Origin: Puerhibacterium puerhi
GTDB lineage: Bacteria > Actinomycetota > Actinomycetes > Actinomycetales > Cellulomonadaceae
Assembly: GCF_009846865.1 (NCBI RefSeq)
Contig: NZ_WUWN01000009.1
Coordinates: 45,279-109,278, forward strand
Reading direction: 5' to 3'
Length of the DNA stretch: 64,000 bases
Positions 8,539 to 16,742 of this stretch are shown here, piece after piece. Every line of letters starts with the position of its first letter. Within the stretch, counting starts at the first letter, position 1. The notes under the pieces are model-generated. The model did no database searches. It saw only the letters and a list, made by a program, of their open reading frames with translations, and was not told where the DNA came from. The position numbers were made by a program, and so were the translations under genes.

Positions 8539-9815
8539 GGGGCCTCCTGGCGCTCGCGGTCGTCGCGGTGGTCCTCGGGCATCTCGGGGCGGGGGAGGAC
8601 GGCGCGCAGCACCCACCGGTCGCCGCGCACGCCCGCGTCGACGGCACCCCCGAAGAGCGCCGCCCGCTCGCGCACGCCGGCCAGGCCGCGCCCGCCCGCG
8701 CGGCGTGCCGCGCCGCGATCGGCGCGGCCGGTGGGCAGCGGGTTGCTCACGTCCACGGTCACCTCCCTCGGCGTCGTCGCCACGACGAGGCGCACGGCAC
8801 CCGGGCCGCCGTGGCGGTGGGCGTTGGCGAGCGCCTCGGCGACGACCCGCCGCACCGCGCGGTGCAGCAGCGCCGGCAGGCGGTCGGGCAGGTCGAGCGA
8901 CGCGGTCACCTCGAGGCCCGCACGGCGGTGCGCCGCCACCACGTCGGCCAGCTCGACGGCCGTGTCGGCCAAGCGGTCGTCCGCGGCCGCCCGGTCCTGC
9001 CGCAGGGCGCCGAGCAGCGCGTCGAGCTCGCCGAGCGCCTGCCGCGCGGCGTCCTCGATCGCCTCGAAGGACCGGGCGGCGAGCGCCGGCTCGCGCTCGA
9101 CGACCCGCCGGCCGGCCGCCGCCTGCACGCCGACGATCGTCAGGGCGTGCCCGATGCCGTCGTGCAGCTCCCGGGCCAGGCGCACGTGCTCGGCCTCCCG
9201 GTCGGCGCGGGCGAGCGCCGCCTCCAGCCGGTCGTGGGGCGTCGGGCCGAGCACGCGCCCGGCGAGCACGGCGGCGGCCGCGCCGACCGGCGCCGCGGCG
9301 AGCAGCAGCGCCGTCCCCGCCCCAGCGGCGGCGAGGACGCGCAGGGCCTGGCCCGCACCGGGGGCTGGCGGGGGGACGGCCGACGCCAGCGGCCGGCCGG
9401 TCACGGCCTCCACCGCGACCAGCACGGCGAACGGCACGCCGGCGAACAGGGCGGCGGCGACAGCGAGCCCGGCGACCTGGTGGCCCAGCACCCACGCAAC
9501 GGTCCGCACGCGGTGAGCGGCGCGCGGACGGCGCGGCAGCACCAGCTCGGCGTCCGTGCCGAGCATGGTGCGCGCCGCGGTCACCTCGAGCTCCCGCGCG
9601 CCGGGCACGAGGCCGAGCGCGGCAGCCGCGGCGACCGTGAGGCCCGCGACCACCCCGACGGGCGCGCCCGGGGCCGCCGACCGGACCAGGGAGACGGCGA
9701 GCAGCGCCGCGGCCAGGCCGATCGCCGCGCCGAGCATCAGCCACGCGAGCCGCCGCGCGAGCCGCCGCGCCAGGCGGGCGGCCCGGCGGCTCGGGTGGCG
9801 CGGTGCGGTCGGCAT
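8535..9815 (-). CDS. two-component sensor histidine kinase (HisKA_3 type)
   Basis: 426 residues. The N-terminal ~200 residues contain two pairs of hydrophobic helices rather than a large extracellular sensor. The dimerisation/phospho-acceptor helix is ARELHDGIGHALT (phospho-His in ELHD). The ATPase part has the N-box EALANAHRHGG and a glycine-rich G-box GGRGLAGVRERAAL. I chose the ATG at 9815 for GAGGA 8 bases upstream; an in-frame GTG at 9860 is less likely. Transcribed with the membrane protein gene (51-base gap upstream) and coupled to the response regulator downstream. Confidence 0.92.
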   Translation of the reverse strand: MPTAPRHPSRRAARLARRLARRLAWLMLGAAIGLAAALLAVSLVRSAAPGAPVGVVAGLTVAAAAALGLVPGARELEVTAARTMLGTDAELVLPRRPRAAHRVRTVAWVLGHQVAGLAVAAALFAGVPFAVLVAVEAVTGRPLASAVPPPAPGAGQALRVLAAAGAGTALLLAAAPVGAAAAVLAGRVLGPTPHDRLEAALARADREAEHVRLARELHDGIGHALTIVGVQAAAGRRVVEREPALAARSFEAIEDAARQALGELDALLGALRQDRAAADDRLADTAVELADVVAAHRRAGLEVTASLDLPDRLPALLHRAVRRVVAEALANAHRHGGPGAVRLVVATTPREVTVDVSNPLPTGRADRGAARRAGGRGLAGVRERAALFGGAVDAGVRGDRWVLRAVLPRPEMPEDHRDDRERQEAP

Positions 9816-9866
9816 GGCGCCATCCTCGCCGGGACGGCGCCGGCCCGGAAGGACCGCCACGGCCCG

Positions 9867-10967
9867 TCAGGCCTCGCGTGCGTCGACGGCCGCGCGGTGA
9901 CCGACGTATCCCCACACCGCCAGCGCGAGGGCCGGGCCCCACAGCCAGCACGGGAACACGACGGCCGAGACCAGCGCGGTGACGAGTCCGTCGGCGGGCA
10001 GCAGCACGAGCATGGGCACGGCGGTGAAGGTCACCGCCGCCGCGACGAGGCCGCCAGGCACGGCCGCCGCCGCGACGGGCACCGGGCGCCGGGCGAGCAC
10101 CGGCACCCAGCGGGGAAAGACCGCACCCCAGGGGCGGATCAGGCCGAGCGTCAGCACGACGCCGAGCCATGCGCCGCCGGAGAGCGTCACCCCCCAGATG
10201 CGGGTCGCCGGGTCGAGCACCTCGCCACCGAGCAGGGGCCAGGGGGTGAGCCAGGTGAGCCGGACCAGGGCGTACGGCAGCGGTCCGCAGGCCGCCACGA
10301 CGGTGATCGGTACCCGGTGGCGCACGACCCACCGCGTCGCGCGAGCCGCTCCGGGCGACCCGGCGAGCGCCGACGCCAGGACGGCGCCCCACGCGGCACC
10401 GGCACCGAGCACGAGCAGCACGATGGCGAGCCGGCCGGCCTGCTGGGCGAGCGCCGTGCCCAGGTTCGCGACGAGCGAGACGATCGGCGCGCGTGCCGCG
10501 ACGGCGCCTCCTGCCAGCAGCACGAGCGCGGGGACGCCGACGGTCCAGCGCGCGACGGGGTAGCGCCGGACCACCTGGACCAGGAGGACGACGACGGCGG
10601 CCGGCAGCGCCATCGCCACGAGGTAGCCCAGCACGGCGAGGGTCGCGGTGCCCTGCAGCACGAGGCCCAGCACGACGACCTCGGCCGCGGCGAGCACGGC
10701 GAGCGCGCGGCGGGGCAGCGCCCCGGCGAGCGCGGCGAGGGCGCCGGCAGCACCGACGAGCGCCGCGACGGTCTGCACGACGACGGCGGCGTGCGGCGAG
10801 GCGGCAGCCAGCCAGGCCGTCCCCGGGTCCGGTCGGGGGAGCGCGCCCGCGAGCGCGGCCAGGCCGGCGAGCGCGGCAGCGCCGGCGAGCACGGCGGCCG
10901 CGACGAGCGCGCGGCGGGCGGGGCGGGAGGGGAAGGGGAGGGCGCGGGAGAGGTCGGCGGGGTGCAC
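9867..10967 (-). CDS. multi-spanning membrane protein, unknown function
   Basis: 366 residues with roughly ten hydrophobic helices and short polar loops; no recognisable transporter motif. The first gene of the operon with the histidine kinase and response regulator. This position is often taken by a protein that either feeds the signal to the kinase or is controlled by it, but nothing in the sequence decides between them. It could also be an efflux or cell-envelope component. Confidence 0.75.
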   Translation of the reverse strand: MHPADLSRALPFPSRPARRALVAAAVLAGAAALAGLAALAGALPRPDPGTAWLAAASPHAAVVVQTVAALVGAAGALAALAGALPRRALAVLAAAEVVVLGLVLQGTATLAVLGYLVAMALPAAVVVLLVQVVRRYPVARWTVGVPALVLLAGGAVAARAPIVSLVANLGTALAQQAGRLAIVLLVLGAGAAWGAVLASALAGSPGAARATRWVVRHRVPITVVAACGPLPYALVRLTWLTPWPLLGGEVLDPATRIWGVTLSGGAWLGVVLTLGLIRPWGAVFPRWVPVLARRPVPVAAAAVPGGLVAAAVTFTAVPMLVLLPADGLVTALVSAVVFPCWLWGPALALAVWGYVGHRAAVDAREA

Positions 10968-11080
10968 GGCGGTTCCGTTTCGTCGCGGGAGCGGGTCCCC
11001 ACCACGTTCCGGGACCGCAGCGCCGCGGCGTCTCCCCCGCGAGGGGGAGATGCCGCGACGGCCGGGGGAGAGGGCCGGCG

Positions 11081-11470
11081 CTAGAGCGCCCGCAGCAGCG
11101 CGATGAGCTCGTCGGCCATGTCGAGCTTGCGCGCCAGGTCGGCGCGGCGCTCCTGCGCGGCGGCGACCAGGTCGCTCAGCTCGGCGCGCACGGCGTCGTC
11201 GGCGTCGCCGGCGGCCACGCGGTCGGCCAGCTCGAGCAGCCGGCTCATCTCCTCGAGGGAGAAGCCGAGCGGCTTCATCCGCCGGACCAGCAGGATCCGC
11301 TCGACGTCGGCCTCCGTGTAGAGCCGGAAGCCGCCCTCGGTGCGGCCCGACGGCCGCACGAGCCCCACCTCGTCCCAGTGCCGCAGCGTGCGCAGCGACA
11401 GGCCCGTGCGCTCGGCGACGGCGCCGATGTGCATCGTGGCGGCCGGGTCCTGCGGGGCGGGCGTCGTCAT
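11081..11470 (-). CDS. MerR family transcriptional regulator
   Basis: 129 residues: N-terminal winged helix (MHIGAVAERTGLSLRTLRHWDEVGLVRPSGRTEGGFRLY, about residues 13-52) followed by a long coiled-coil dimerisation helix. There is no Cys-rich metal-binding tail, so it is not a classical metal sensor; the effector is unknown. It is divergent from the SulP transporter and shares a perfect 7-6-7 dyad (11506-11525) with it, which is the arrangement MerR proteins use to distort over-long promoter spacers. The transporter is therefore the likely target. Confidence 0.88.
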   Translation of the reverse strand: MTTPAPQDPAATMHIGAVAERTGLSLRTLRHWDEVGLVRPSGRTEGGFRLYTEADVERILLVRRMKPLGFSLEEMSRLLELADRVAAGDADDAVRAELSDLVAAAQERRADLARKLDMADELIALLRAL

Positions 11471-11505
11471 GACCGTCGATTGTGCCGGACGGCGGCGCAC
11501 CGACC

Positions 11506-11525
11506 CTACCCTCACGTAAGGGTAG
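11506..11525. promoter_or_regulatory. MerR-type operator between merR gene and sulP
   Basis: Perfect inverted repeat CTACCCT-CACGTA-AGGGTAG. TAGAGT (11523-11528) overlaps its right arm and lies 8 nt before the sulP GTG, so sulP would be leaderless. On the other strand TAGGGT (11508-11503) can serve the merR gene. One dyad thus covers both -10 regions. Confidence 0.7.
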
Positions 11526-11536
11526 AGTTGCCGGAC

Positions 11537-13027
11537 GTGCCCGCTGCTCCCGCCCCTCACTCCGTCCGCGCGGCCCTCCGCTCGCCGCGCACGCTGCGCA
11601 CCGAGGTGCTCGGCGGCCTGGTCGTGGCCCTCGCCCTGATCCCCGAGGCGATCGCGTTCTCGCTCGTCGCGGGCGTCGACCCGCGGGTGGGCCTGTTCGC
11701 CAGCTTCACCATGGCCGTCACCATCGCGATCGTCGGCGGCCGCCCGGCGATGATCTCGGCAGCCACGGGCGCGGTCGCGCTCGTCGTCGCCCCGGTGGTG
11801 CGCGACCACGGCCTCGACCACCTCGTCGCCACCGTGATCCTCGCCGGCCTGCTGCAGGTGGTGCTCGGCCTGCTCGGCGTCGCGCGGCTGATGCGGTTCG
11901 TCCCGCGCTCGGTGATGGTCGGCTTCGTCAACGCGCTGGCGATCCTCATCTTCCTGTCCCAGCTGCCGCACCTGCGGGACGTGCCCGTCGCCGTCTACCC
12001 GCTCGTGGCCGCCGGCATCGCCGTCATCGTGCTCTTCCCGCGCCTGACGAAGGTCGTGCCCGCCCCGCTCGTGGCCATCGCGCTGCTGACCGTCGTGGTG
12101 CTCGCGGCGGGCATCGCGGTGCCGACCGTCGGCGACCAGGGCGAGCTGCCCGAGTCGCTGCCCGCGCTGTTCGTCCCGGACGTGCCGCTGAACCTCGAGA
12201 CGCTGCGGATCATCGCGCCCTACGCCCTCGGCATGGCCCTCGTGGGGCTGCTCGAGTCGCTCATGACCGCCAAGCTCGTGGACGAGGTCACCGACACCCG
12301 CTCCGACACGACCCGCGAGGCCTGGGGCCAGGGCGTGGCCAACGTGGTCACCGGCCTGTTCGGCGGCATGGGCGGGTGCGCCATGATCGGCCAGACCATG
12401 ATCAACGTGAAGGCCTCGGGCTCGCGCACGCGGATCTCCACGTTCCTCGCCGGCGTCTTCCTGCTGGTCCTCGTGGTCGGGCTGGGGGACGTGGTGGCGG
12501 TCATCCCGATGGCCGCGCTGGTCGCGGTCATGGTGATGGTCTGCGTCGGCACCTTCGACTGGCACTCGGTGCGCCCGGCCACGCTGCGCCGCATGCCGAG
12601 GTCGGAGACCGCCGTCATGCTCGCCACCGTCGCGGTCACCGTCGCGACGCACAACCTCGCCTACGGCGTCATCGTGGGCGTGCTGGTCGCCACGGTGATG
12701 TTCGCGCGCCGCGTCGCGCACCTGACCACGGTCACCCCGCGGGACGCCGCGGACGACGCGGGGCGGCGGGTCTACGACGTCACCGGCGAGCTGTTCTTCG
12801 CCTCGTCGAACGACCTGGTCCACCAGTTCGACTACGTCGGCGACCCGCAGGACGTGGTCATCGACCTCAGCGCTGCCCACGTCTGGGACGCCTCCAGCGT
12901 CGCGGCGCTCGACGCCGTGCGGACCAAGTACGCCGCGCGGGGCAAGCACGTCACCGTGGTGGGGATGAACGCCGACTCCGCCGAGCGCCACGAGCGCCTC
13001 TCCGGCGCCCTCGGCGCCGGCGCCTGA
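11537..13027 (+). CDS. SulP family inorganic anion transporter with STAS domain
   Basis: 496 residues: about ten to twelve transmembrane helices (family signature near the N-terminus in LGGLVVALALIPEAIAFSLVAGVDPRVGLFAS, split here as the SulP motif) and a cytoplasmic STAS domain at about 405-490 (DVVIDLSAAHVWDASSVAALD). Members move sulfate, bicarbonate or other anions, usually with Na+ or H+. Start is the GTG at 11537, placed 8 nt after TAGAGT. It faces a MerR regulator with which it shares a dyad operator, so expression is probably inducible. The actual anion is not evident. Confidence 0.9.
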   Translation: MPAAPAPHSVRAALRSPRTLRTEVLGGLVVALALIPEAIAFSLVAGVDPRVGLFASFTMAVTIAIVGGRPAMISAATGAVALVVAPVVRDHGLDHLVATVILAGLLQVVLGLLGVARLMRFVPRSVMVGFVNALAILIFLSQLPHLRDVPVAVYPLVAAGIAVIVLFPRLTKVVPAPLVAIALLTVVVLAAGIAVPTVGDQGELPESLPALFVPDVPLNLETLRIIAPYALGMALVGLLESLMTAKLVDEVTDTRSDTTREAWGQGVANVVTGLFGGMGGCAMIGQTMINVKASGSRTRISTFLAGVFLLVLVVGLGDVVAVIPMAALVAVMVMVCVGTFDWHSVRPATLRRMPRSETAVMLATVAVTVATHNLAYGVIVGVLVATVMFARRVAHLTTVTPRDAADDAGRRVYDVTGELFFASSNDLVHQFDYVGDPQDVVIDLSAAHVWDASSVAALDAVRTKYAARGKHVTVVGMNADSAERHERLSGALGAGA

Positions 13028-13048
13028 GGCGGCCGGGCCCGCGCCGGG

Positions 13049-13588
13049 TCAGCGCAGCTCGTCGGGCGCCCCGGTGCCGGGCACCAGGGCGCGCTGCATC
13101 CGCAGCAGGTCGTGCCATGCGCCGAGCTTCCAGCCGACCTGCCGCTCGACGCCGACCTCGGCGAACCCCAGCGCGCGGTGCAGGCCCACGCTCGCGTCGT
13201 TCGGCAGCGCGATGCCGGTGATGACCTGCCGGTAGCCGCGCGCGGTCAGCCGCTCCAGCAGCGCGGCGTACAGCGCCCGCCCGGCGCCCGTGCGCCGCGG
13301 CGCGTCGAGGCCGAGGTACACGCTCGTCTCGGCGGTCCAGCGGTAGGCGGGGCGCGGCCGGTAGGGGCTGGCGTAGGCGTAGCCGACCAGCACGCCGTCG
13401 GCCTCGGCCACGAGCCACGCGTGGCTCGCGCCGTAGGTCTCGATGCGCCGCGCCATCTCGGCGTCCGACGGCGGGACGTCCTCGAAGCTGACCGCGGTGC
13501 CGGTCACGTACGGCGCGTACAGGGCCGCGCAGGCGGCGGCGTCGGACGCGGCGGCGTCGCGCAGGGTGATCGGCACGGTGTTCGGCAC
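13049..13588 (-). CDS. GNAT N-acetyltransferase, phosphinothricin-acetyltransferase-like
   Basis: 179 residues. The family pattern AACAALYAPYVTGTAVSFEDVPPS, then ETSVYLGLDAPRRTGAGRALYAALLERL (acetyl-CoA loop) and VGLHRALGFAEVGVERQVGWKLGAWHD matches PAT/Bar and methionine sulfoximine acetyltransferases. These acetylate glutamine-synthetase inhibitor analogues or amino acid sulfoximines; the natural role is usually metabolite detoxification. The GTG at 13588 lies 6 nt after TACCGT (13600-13595), suggesting a leaderless transcript. Convergent with sulP. Confidence 0.88.
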   Translation of the reverse strand: MPNTVPITLRDAAASDAAACAALYAPYVTGTAVSFEDVPPSDAEMARRIETYGASHAWLVAEADGVLVGYAYASPYRPRPAYRWTAETSVYLGLDAPRRTGAGRALYAALLERLTARGYRQVITGIALPNDASVGLHRALGFAEVGVERQVGWKLGAWHDLLRMQRALVPGTGAPDELR

Positions 13589-13683
13589 GGGGCGACGGTA
13601 GCGCGCGGCGCAGCCGCCGGCGTCCACGGCCCCGCCCGCGCGCCGGCCGGGCGAGCGCGCCGCCGTGGTGCGAGCCTCGAACC

Positions 13684-14295
13684 GTGCCCGACACGTCCAC
13701 CTCGTCACGCCGCGCGGTCGCCACCGTCGGCCGGCTCCTGCGCCGCCGTCGCGCCGGCACCGCGCAGGGCGTCGTCGCGCGCCTCGCGCCCGGCATGCCG
13801 CCCACCCTGCAGCTCGTCAGCGACGCGTTCGCCGACGGCGCGCCGATCCCGCGCCGGTACGCCGGCCGCGGCGTGGGGGACAACGTCGCGCCCGGGTTCA
13901 CGTGGTCGCGCCCGCCGGAGGGCACCGCCCAGCTCCTGCTCGTCGTCGAGGACCCGGACGCCCCGGCGCGGCGGCCGTTCGTGCACCTCGTGGCCCTGGG
14001 CGACCCCTCGGCCAAGCGCGCGGTCGAGGGGGCGCTGACCCTCACGAGCCCGGCGGAGCCGGCCCGCGTGGGCCGCGGCCGGGTGCGGTTCGTCCCCGGC
14101 TCGCTCGGCCTGCGGGGCTACCAGGGCCCGCGCGCGCTGCCGGGCCACGGCCGCCACACCTACGGCTTCCACCTCTTCGCGCTCGACCGGGCCATCCCGG
14201 ACACCGCCCGGCTGCGGCGGCTCGACGACGTCATCGCGCTCGCGCGCGGCCACGTGCTCGCCCGCGGCGAGTACTTCGGCACGCAGGAGCGCTGA
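13684..14295 (+). CDS. YbhB/YbcL family PEBP (Raf-kinase-inhibitor-like) protein
   Basis: 203 residues, PEBP fold: PTLQLVSDAFADGAPIPRRYAG, then FTWSRPPEGTAQLLLVVEDPDAPARRPFVHLVAL (the DPDxP ligand motif) and GRHTYGFHLFALD with the conserved central histidine. Bacterial members bind small anions or phospholipid head groups; the physiological role is generally unknown. The N-terminal ~38 residues are basic and may be an extension or a late-start artefact: an ATG at about residue 39 (MPPTLQ) is an alternative start. The stop lies in a repeated TGACGTCA palindrome shared with the convergent GNAT gene. Confidence 0.85.
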   Translation: MPDTSTSSRRAVATVGRLLRRRRAGTAQGVVARLAPGMPPTLQLVSDAFADGAPIPRRYAGRGVGDNVAPGFTWSRPPEGTAQLLLVVEDPDAPARRPFVHLVALGDPSAKRAVEGALTLTSPAEPARVGRGRVRFVPGSLGLRGYQGPRALPGHGRHTYGFHLFALDRAIPDTARLRRLDDVIALARGHVLARGEYFGTQER

Positions 14296-14314
14296 CGTCA
14301 CAGCGCTGACGTCA
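14293..14314. repeat. two TGACGTCA palindromes 14 bp apart at a convergent junction
   Basis: TGACGTCA occurs at 14293-14300 and 14307-14314 inside a 14-bp direct repeat. The first copy contains the stop of the PEBP gene, the second the stop of the minus-strand GNAT gene. Confidence 0.8.
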
Positions 14315-14782
14315 CAGCGGCAGCTTGAAGCCCTCGTGCGACTGGGCGTAGCCGAGCGAGCGGTAGAAGCGGTGGGCGTCGGGGCGGGCCTTGTCGCTGG
14401 TGAGCTGGGCCAGCGCGCACCCGCGCTCGCGGCCGCGGGCGTGGGCGCGCTCCATGAGCCGGCGCCCCAGGCCCTGGCCGCGCAGCCGGGCGTCGACCCG
14501 CACCGCCTCGACGAGCAGCCGGGTGGCGCCCGCCCGCGAGATGCCCGGCACGAACGTCAGCTGCATGGTGCCGACGACGTCGCCGTCGAGCTCGGCGACC
14601 CACAGCTCGTCGTTCGGGCTGGCCTCGATCGCCGCGAAGGCGGCCTCGTGGGCCGGGCCGAACGCCCCGGTGCGGGCGGCCGCCACGGCGTCGTCGGCGA
14701 TGAGCTCGACGACGCGCGCGAGGTCGGCGCGGCGGGCGAGGCGGAAGGTCACGCGGTCGGCGGGGGAGAGCGGCTCGGTCAC
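14312..14782 (-). CDS. GNAT family N-acetyltransferase
   Basis: 156 residues, single GNAT domain. The acetyl-CoA binding stretch VEAVRVDARLRGQGLGRRLMERAHARG and the closing DAHRFYRSLGYAQSHEGFK are clear. The pattern resembles small-molecule acetyltransferases of the PA4866/YjdJ-like type rather than ribosomal-protein ones; the substrate is unknown. The GTG start at 14782 is 6 nt past TACGGT (14794-14789), again a leaderless-type start. Confidence 0.87.
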   Translation of the reverse strand: MTEPLSPADRVTFRLARRADLARVVELIADDAVAAARTGAFGPAHEAAFAAIEASPNDELWVAELDGDVVGTMQLTFVPGISRAGATRLLVEAVRVDARLRGQGLGRRLMERAHARGRERGCALAQLTSDKARPDAHRFYRSLGYAQSHEGFKLPL

Positions 14783-14804
14783 AGCCCGACCGTACCGGCC
14801 GGTC

Positions 14805-15305
14805 TCAGTGCAGCGCGTACTTGAGCAGCACGACGAGCACGCCGAACGCGCCGGCGACCAGCGCCTCGGCGACCAGCGCGCCGCCGCGCGCCCCGGCCCG
14901 GTAGGCCGCGGCCCCGCCGGCGGCCACCAGCATGGCGATGGTGAACCACAGCGCCACCCAGGCCGCCGTCTGGGCGCCCGCGCCCAGCGCGCGAGCGAGC
15001 AGCAGCACGAGGATCGGCGGCGCGCTGCCGATGAGCACCGACCAGTTCTGCGCGAGCGACGTGGCGAGGCGGACGTGCGTCGGGTGCGCGGGGTCGACGA
15101 AGCGTCCGCCCACGGCGTCGACGTAGACGTGGGCGAGCCAGTAGACGACCGCCACCGCCGCGGTGGCCACGACGACGCCGGCGGTCTCCGGGGCGTGCGC
15201 GCTGAAGACGGCGAGGACCGACGCGGTGACGACGGCGCCGTAGAGCATCTCGGGCACGTGCGGGAGCGCGAGGCGGCGGTGGCGGGCGGCGGCGTGCTGG
15301 GTCAT
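14805..15305 (-). CDS. small integral membrane protein, unknown function
   Basis: 166 residues with four hydrophobic helices (about residues 22-45, 80-105, 112-135, 140-165). No recognisable domain. The ATG at 15305 is preferred over a start at 15332. It is transcribed away from the DUF1269 gene; the operator at 15322-15338 lies just upstream, but correctly spaced -10 sequence exists only on the other strand, so this gene is probably not part of that control. Confidence 0.7.
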   Translation of the reverse strand: MTQHAAARHRRLALPHVPEMLYGAVVTASVLAVFSAHAPETAGVVVATAAVAVVYWLAHVYVDAVGGRFVDPAHPTHVRLATSLAQNWSVLIGSAPPILVLLLARALGAGAQTAAWVALWFTIAMLVAAGGAAAYRAGARGGALVAEALVAGAFGVLVVLLKYALH

Positions 15306-15321
15306 CGCGGGCTCCCGAACC

Positions 15322-15366
15322 TGCCCCCGCACGGGTGATCCGGTCGCCGGGTGCCGCGGCCACGAT
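15322..15366 (+). promoter_or_regulatory. LAL-type operator and -10 box for the DUF1269 gene (site 1)
   Basis: TGCCCC-N5-GGGTGA at 15322-15338 (right half perfect, left half degenerate), then CACGAT at 15361-15366, 22 nt after the operator. A start at 15425 gives a leader of about 50 nt. Confidence 0.6.
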
Positions 15367-15424
15367 GGTTCTGCCGGGGCGACCGCCCGGCACCGCGGTG
15401 AGGACCGACGAGGGAGCTGGGGTC

Positions 15425-15910
15425 ATGACCACGTTCACGGTGTGGAAGTACGACGAGCCGGAGGCCGCGCAGCGGACGGCCCGGATCCTGCAGGACGCCG
15501 CGGCCGACGGCCTCGTGACCGTCGTGGACCATGCGGTCGTCTCCTGGCCGCCGGGCGCCGACGCGCCCACGATGCACCACTCGCACGACGCGGGCCGGCG
15601 CACGGTCGGCTGGGGCGCGTTCTGGGGCGCGCTCGTCGGCACCCTGTTCCTCGCCCCCGTCGCGGGAGCGGCGGTCGGCGCGGCGGCGGGCGGCGCCAAG
15701 CGGGCCGTCGACGCCGTCGGGATCGACGAGGAGCAGCTCGAGCGGATCCGGTCGGAGGTGACGCCCGGGACGTCGGCGCTCTTCGCCGTCACCGAGGGCG
15801 CCGACCTCGACCGGCTCGGCGAGCGGTTCCACGGCGTCGGCGGCCGGCTCGTGGAGACGAACCTGACCCCGGCCGAGCGCAGCACGCTGGCCGAGGTCTT
15901 CGACGTCTGA
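15425..15910 (+). CDS. DUF1269 domain protein
   Basis: 161 residues. DUF1269 layout: an N-terminal ferredoxin-like segment (MTTFTVWKYDEPEAAQRTARIL), a histidine-containing middle (MHHSHDAGRRT), a strongly hydrophobic glycine/alanine-rich hairpin (WGAFWGALVGTLFLAPVAGAAVGAAAGG, two membrane-inserting helices) and a C-terminal alpha/beta part that resembles the N-terminal one. Members are general-stress-type membrane-associated proteins of unknown biochemistry. The ATG at 15425 was chosen over 15335, which would place the promoter inside the gene. Predicted to be driven by operator site 1. Confidence 0.85.
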   Translation: MTTFTVWKYDEPEAAQRTARILQDAAADGLVTVVDHAVVSWPPGADAPTMHHSHDAGRRTVGWGAFWGALVGTLFLAPVAGAAVGAAAGGAKRAVDAVGIDEEQLERIRSEVTPGTSALFAVTEGADLDRLGERFHGVGGRLVETNLTPAERSTLAEVFDV

Positions 15911-15961
15911 GCCGACGTCGGGGCGGGGGTGCACGGTGCCCAGGCGCGGGTCCTCAGCGGG

Positions 15962-16282
15962 TCAGCCGCCGAGGATCCGCGCCTTCTGCGCGGCGAACTC
16001 GGCGTCGGTGAGGACGCCCTGGTCGCGCAGCTCGGCGAGCTGGCGCAGCTGCGCGATCGTCGGGTCCGTCTCGCCGCCGGTCGGTGCCTCCGGCGCCGGG
16101 GCGTACTGGGGCTGCGGATACTGGGGCTGCGCGTACTGCGGCGGGTAGCCGGCAGCCTGGGCGCGCTGCGCATCCTGCTCCGCCCAGCGGCCCTGCTGGC
16201 GGCGCTGCACGCGGCCCGAGACGGCGCTGGCCGTCCCGGCGATGACGGCGGTGCGGGCGACCCCGCGAAGCAGTCCGGGCAT
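15962..16282 (-). CDS. SHOCT domain protein
   Basis: 106 residues. A short hydrophobic N-terminus (LLRGVARTAVIAGTASAV), a Gln/Tyr/Pro-rich linker (YPPQYAQPQYPQPQYAPAP) and a C-terminal SHOCT motif (LRQLAELRDQGVLTDAEFAAQKARILG, about 78-105), a short helical-hairpin oligomerisation module. It lies 19 bases after the DUF6325 stop, so the two form an operon served by operator site 2. Proteins of this make-up recur in actinobacterial stress clusters without a known function. Confidence 0.87.
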   Translation of the reverse strand: MPGLLRGVARTAVIAGTASAVSGRVQRRQQGRWAEQDAQRAQAAGYPPQYAQPQYPQPQYAPAPEAPTGGETDPTIAQLRQLAELRDQGVLTDAEFAAQKARILGG

Positions 16283-16301
16283 GGTGGTGCTCCTTCTCGG
16301 C

Positions 16302-16742
16302 TCAGTGGCCCTCTGCGGCGTCGAGCGCCGCGACCAGCGAGGGCACGGGGATCCTGCCGCTGGCGGCGATCATCCCGCCGCCGCGGCGCAGCGCCGCGGC
16401 GAACGGGGCCGCCCAGACGTTCTCGTAGACGAGCACTCCGGCCGCGCTGCCGGGCTGGAGCGTCGCGCCCGCCTCCTGCAGGTCGTCCTCGGCGAGGATC
16501 CCCGACGACGCCCCGTCGAACACGGCGAGGTCGAAGTCCCCGTCGACGTCGAGGTCGTGCAGCTCGATGCCGGCCACGGTGCCGTCGGCGGCCTTCTCGA
16601 CGAAGGCGAGGTCCAGCAGGCGGATGATGCCGCGGTCGACGAGGTCCACCAGGAGCGGCAGCGCCTCACCGTTCAGCTTGTTCTCGGGGAACTCGACCAC
16701 GAGGTAGTCGACGGGCCCCATCTCGTCGATCGTCCGGTCCAT
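16302..16742 (-). other. internal DUF6325 cistron with its own start and promoter
   Basis: Starting at ATG 16742 the product is 146 residues: MGPVDYLVVEFPENKLNG, then a domain with DLAFVEKAADGTVAGIELHDLD and AGVLVYENVWAAPFAAALRRGGG. This matches DUF6325 proteins, short soluble proteins typical of actinobacterial SHOCT/LAL clusters. AAGGGG lies about 8 bases before the ATG. Operator site 2 (16828-16844) and CACGGT (16805-16800) give a leader of about 50 nt. I think this is the main translated form; whether the longer form is also made is open. Confidence 0.7.

Noticed and set aside
16283..16301. Separate promoter for the SHOCT gene
   Set aside because: The gap to the DUF6325 stop is only 19 bases; the genes are best read as one operon.
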